Position numbers and translations under genes: made by a program
Notes under the pieces: model-generated
Told to the model about the DNA's origin: nothing
Database searches by the model: none
The model's input: the letters and a program-made list of their open reading frames with translations, nothing else
Assembly: GCA_009783115.1 (NCBI GenBank)
Contig: WRHT01000075.1
Span: 1-7,079 of the forward strand
Reading direction: 5' to 3'
DNA: 7,079 bases
Source of the DNA: Desulfovibrionaceae bacterium
GTDB lineage: Bacteria > Desulfobacterota > Desulfovibrionia > Desulfovibrionales > Desulfovibrionaceae
In this document: in pieces, positions 6,662-7,079 of the stretch
Layout: every line of letters begins with the position of its first letter
Position numbering within the stretch: the stretch's first letter is position 1

Positions 6662-7079
6662 TTGAAAAAACCGGTCCAGGCCCACGGCATAATCCCGGCC
6701 CGCTATGCCTCCACCCGTTTTCCGGGGAAGCCCCTGGCGGACATCCTGGGCAAGCCCATGTTCTGGCATGTCTGGCGGCGGGCTTCCTTATGTCCTGAAC
6801 TGGCTTCCGTCACCCTGGCCACAGACGACGAGCGTATTTTAAAGACTGCCGGCCAGTTGGGGGTTCCGGCCCTGATGACCCCGGCGGACCTGGACAGCGG
6901 CACGGATCGTGTCTTTCGGGCCGCAGAACTCCTCAAGCTTCCAGAGGAGGCCGTGGTGATCAACATCCAGGGCGATGAACCCGTCCTGGACCCCGGCGCG
7001 CTCACGGAACTCATCGCGGCCTTCGGCGAGGCCACGGTGCAGGCGGCGACCCCGGCATACCCAGTAGACGCGGAAACGG
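6662..7079 (+). CDS. kdsB: 3-deoxy-manno-octulosonate cytidylyltransferase (CMP-Kdo synthetase), N-terminal part
   Basis: The enzyme activates Kdo with CTP to CMP-Kdo (releasing pyrophosphate) in the cytoplasm, the step that supplies Kdo for the inner core of lipopolysaccharide. The window holds 139 codons plus one base of a family that is usually about 245-250 residues long, so the gene is cut by the window edge and not necessarily broken. Family motifs are clear and in order: [15 protein letters not shown] (residues 11-25, the CTP-binding loop with R14, R19 and K23), ATDDERI (53-59), SGTDRV (79-84) and the metal/nucleotide strand NIQGDEP (101-107, with D105). Translation starts at TTG, preceded by GGAGGG at 6 nt. 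It is divergent from the peptidase-kinase operon, with its own candidate promoter in the 186-nt gap. Alternatives such as other sugar-nucleotide cytidylyltransferases are much less likely given the match to the KdsB N-terminus. Confidence 0.95.
   Translation, partial: MKKPVQAHGIIPARYASTRFPGKPLADILGKPMFWHVWRRASLCPELASVTLATDDERILKTAGQLGVPALMTPADLDSGTDRVFRAAELLKLPEEAVVINIQGDEPVLDPGALTELIAAFGEATVQAATPAYPVDAET

Noticed and set aside
6703..7035. A 110-codon open frame on the minus strand at the right edge
   Set aside because: It lies opposite kdsB, whose conserved motifs show that the + strand is the coding one.

Overview
The window reads as a GC-rich Gram-negative chromosome segment. The Gram-negative assignment rests on kdsB, a gene for the Kdo sugar of lipopolysaccharide, and on a large membrane-bound hybrid sensor kinase with periplasmic domains. 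The mix of a TPR protein with an Ala/Glu-rich tail, a BvgS-type kinase and an M24 peptidase would fit a sulfate-reducing desulfovibrio-like bacterium, but that placement is a guess from style, not a match I could verify. No mobile element, tRNA, rRNA or CRISPR is visible.

Layout from left to right. (1) Positions 1-560, + strand: the C-terminal part of a TPR protein whose start lies outside the window. (2) Positions 6475 down to 557, - strand: three closely packed genes in the transcription order M24 metallopeptidase (417 aa), hybrid sensor histidine kinase (1218 aa), putative GT-A-type glycosyltransferase (318 aa). The gaps are 35 and 16 nt, so they probably form one operon. The last gene runs tail-to-tail into the TPR gene, with a 4-nt overlap of the stop codons (557-560). 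(3) Positions 6476-6661: a divergent intergenic region with a plausible sigma70-type promoter on each strand. (4) Positions 6662 to the window end, + strand: the first 139 codons of kdsB, starting at TTG. No other stretch without a gene exceeds about 40 nt.

How the genes may work together. The kinase has two tandem periplasmic solute-binding (SBP_bac_3-like) modules, one transmembrane helix, PAS, HisKA, HATPase and two receiver domains. It has no C-terminal Hpt domain, so its phosphorelay should need a separate Hpt protein and output regulator, and neither is encoded here. It is sandwiched between a cytoplasmic peptidase of the proline-peptidase superfamily and a putative sugar transferase. 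That suggests a link between sensing of amino-acid-like solutes, peptide turnover and perhaps surface glycan modification. The link is inferred from gene order alone. The most notable points are this operon, the missing Hpt, the possible dual (lipid plus helix) anchoring of the kinase, and a His-to-Asp change at an active-site position of the peptidase.
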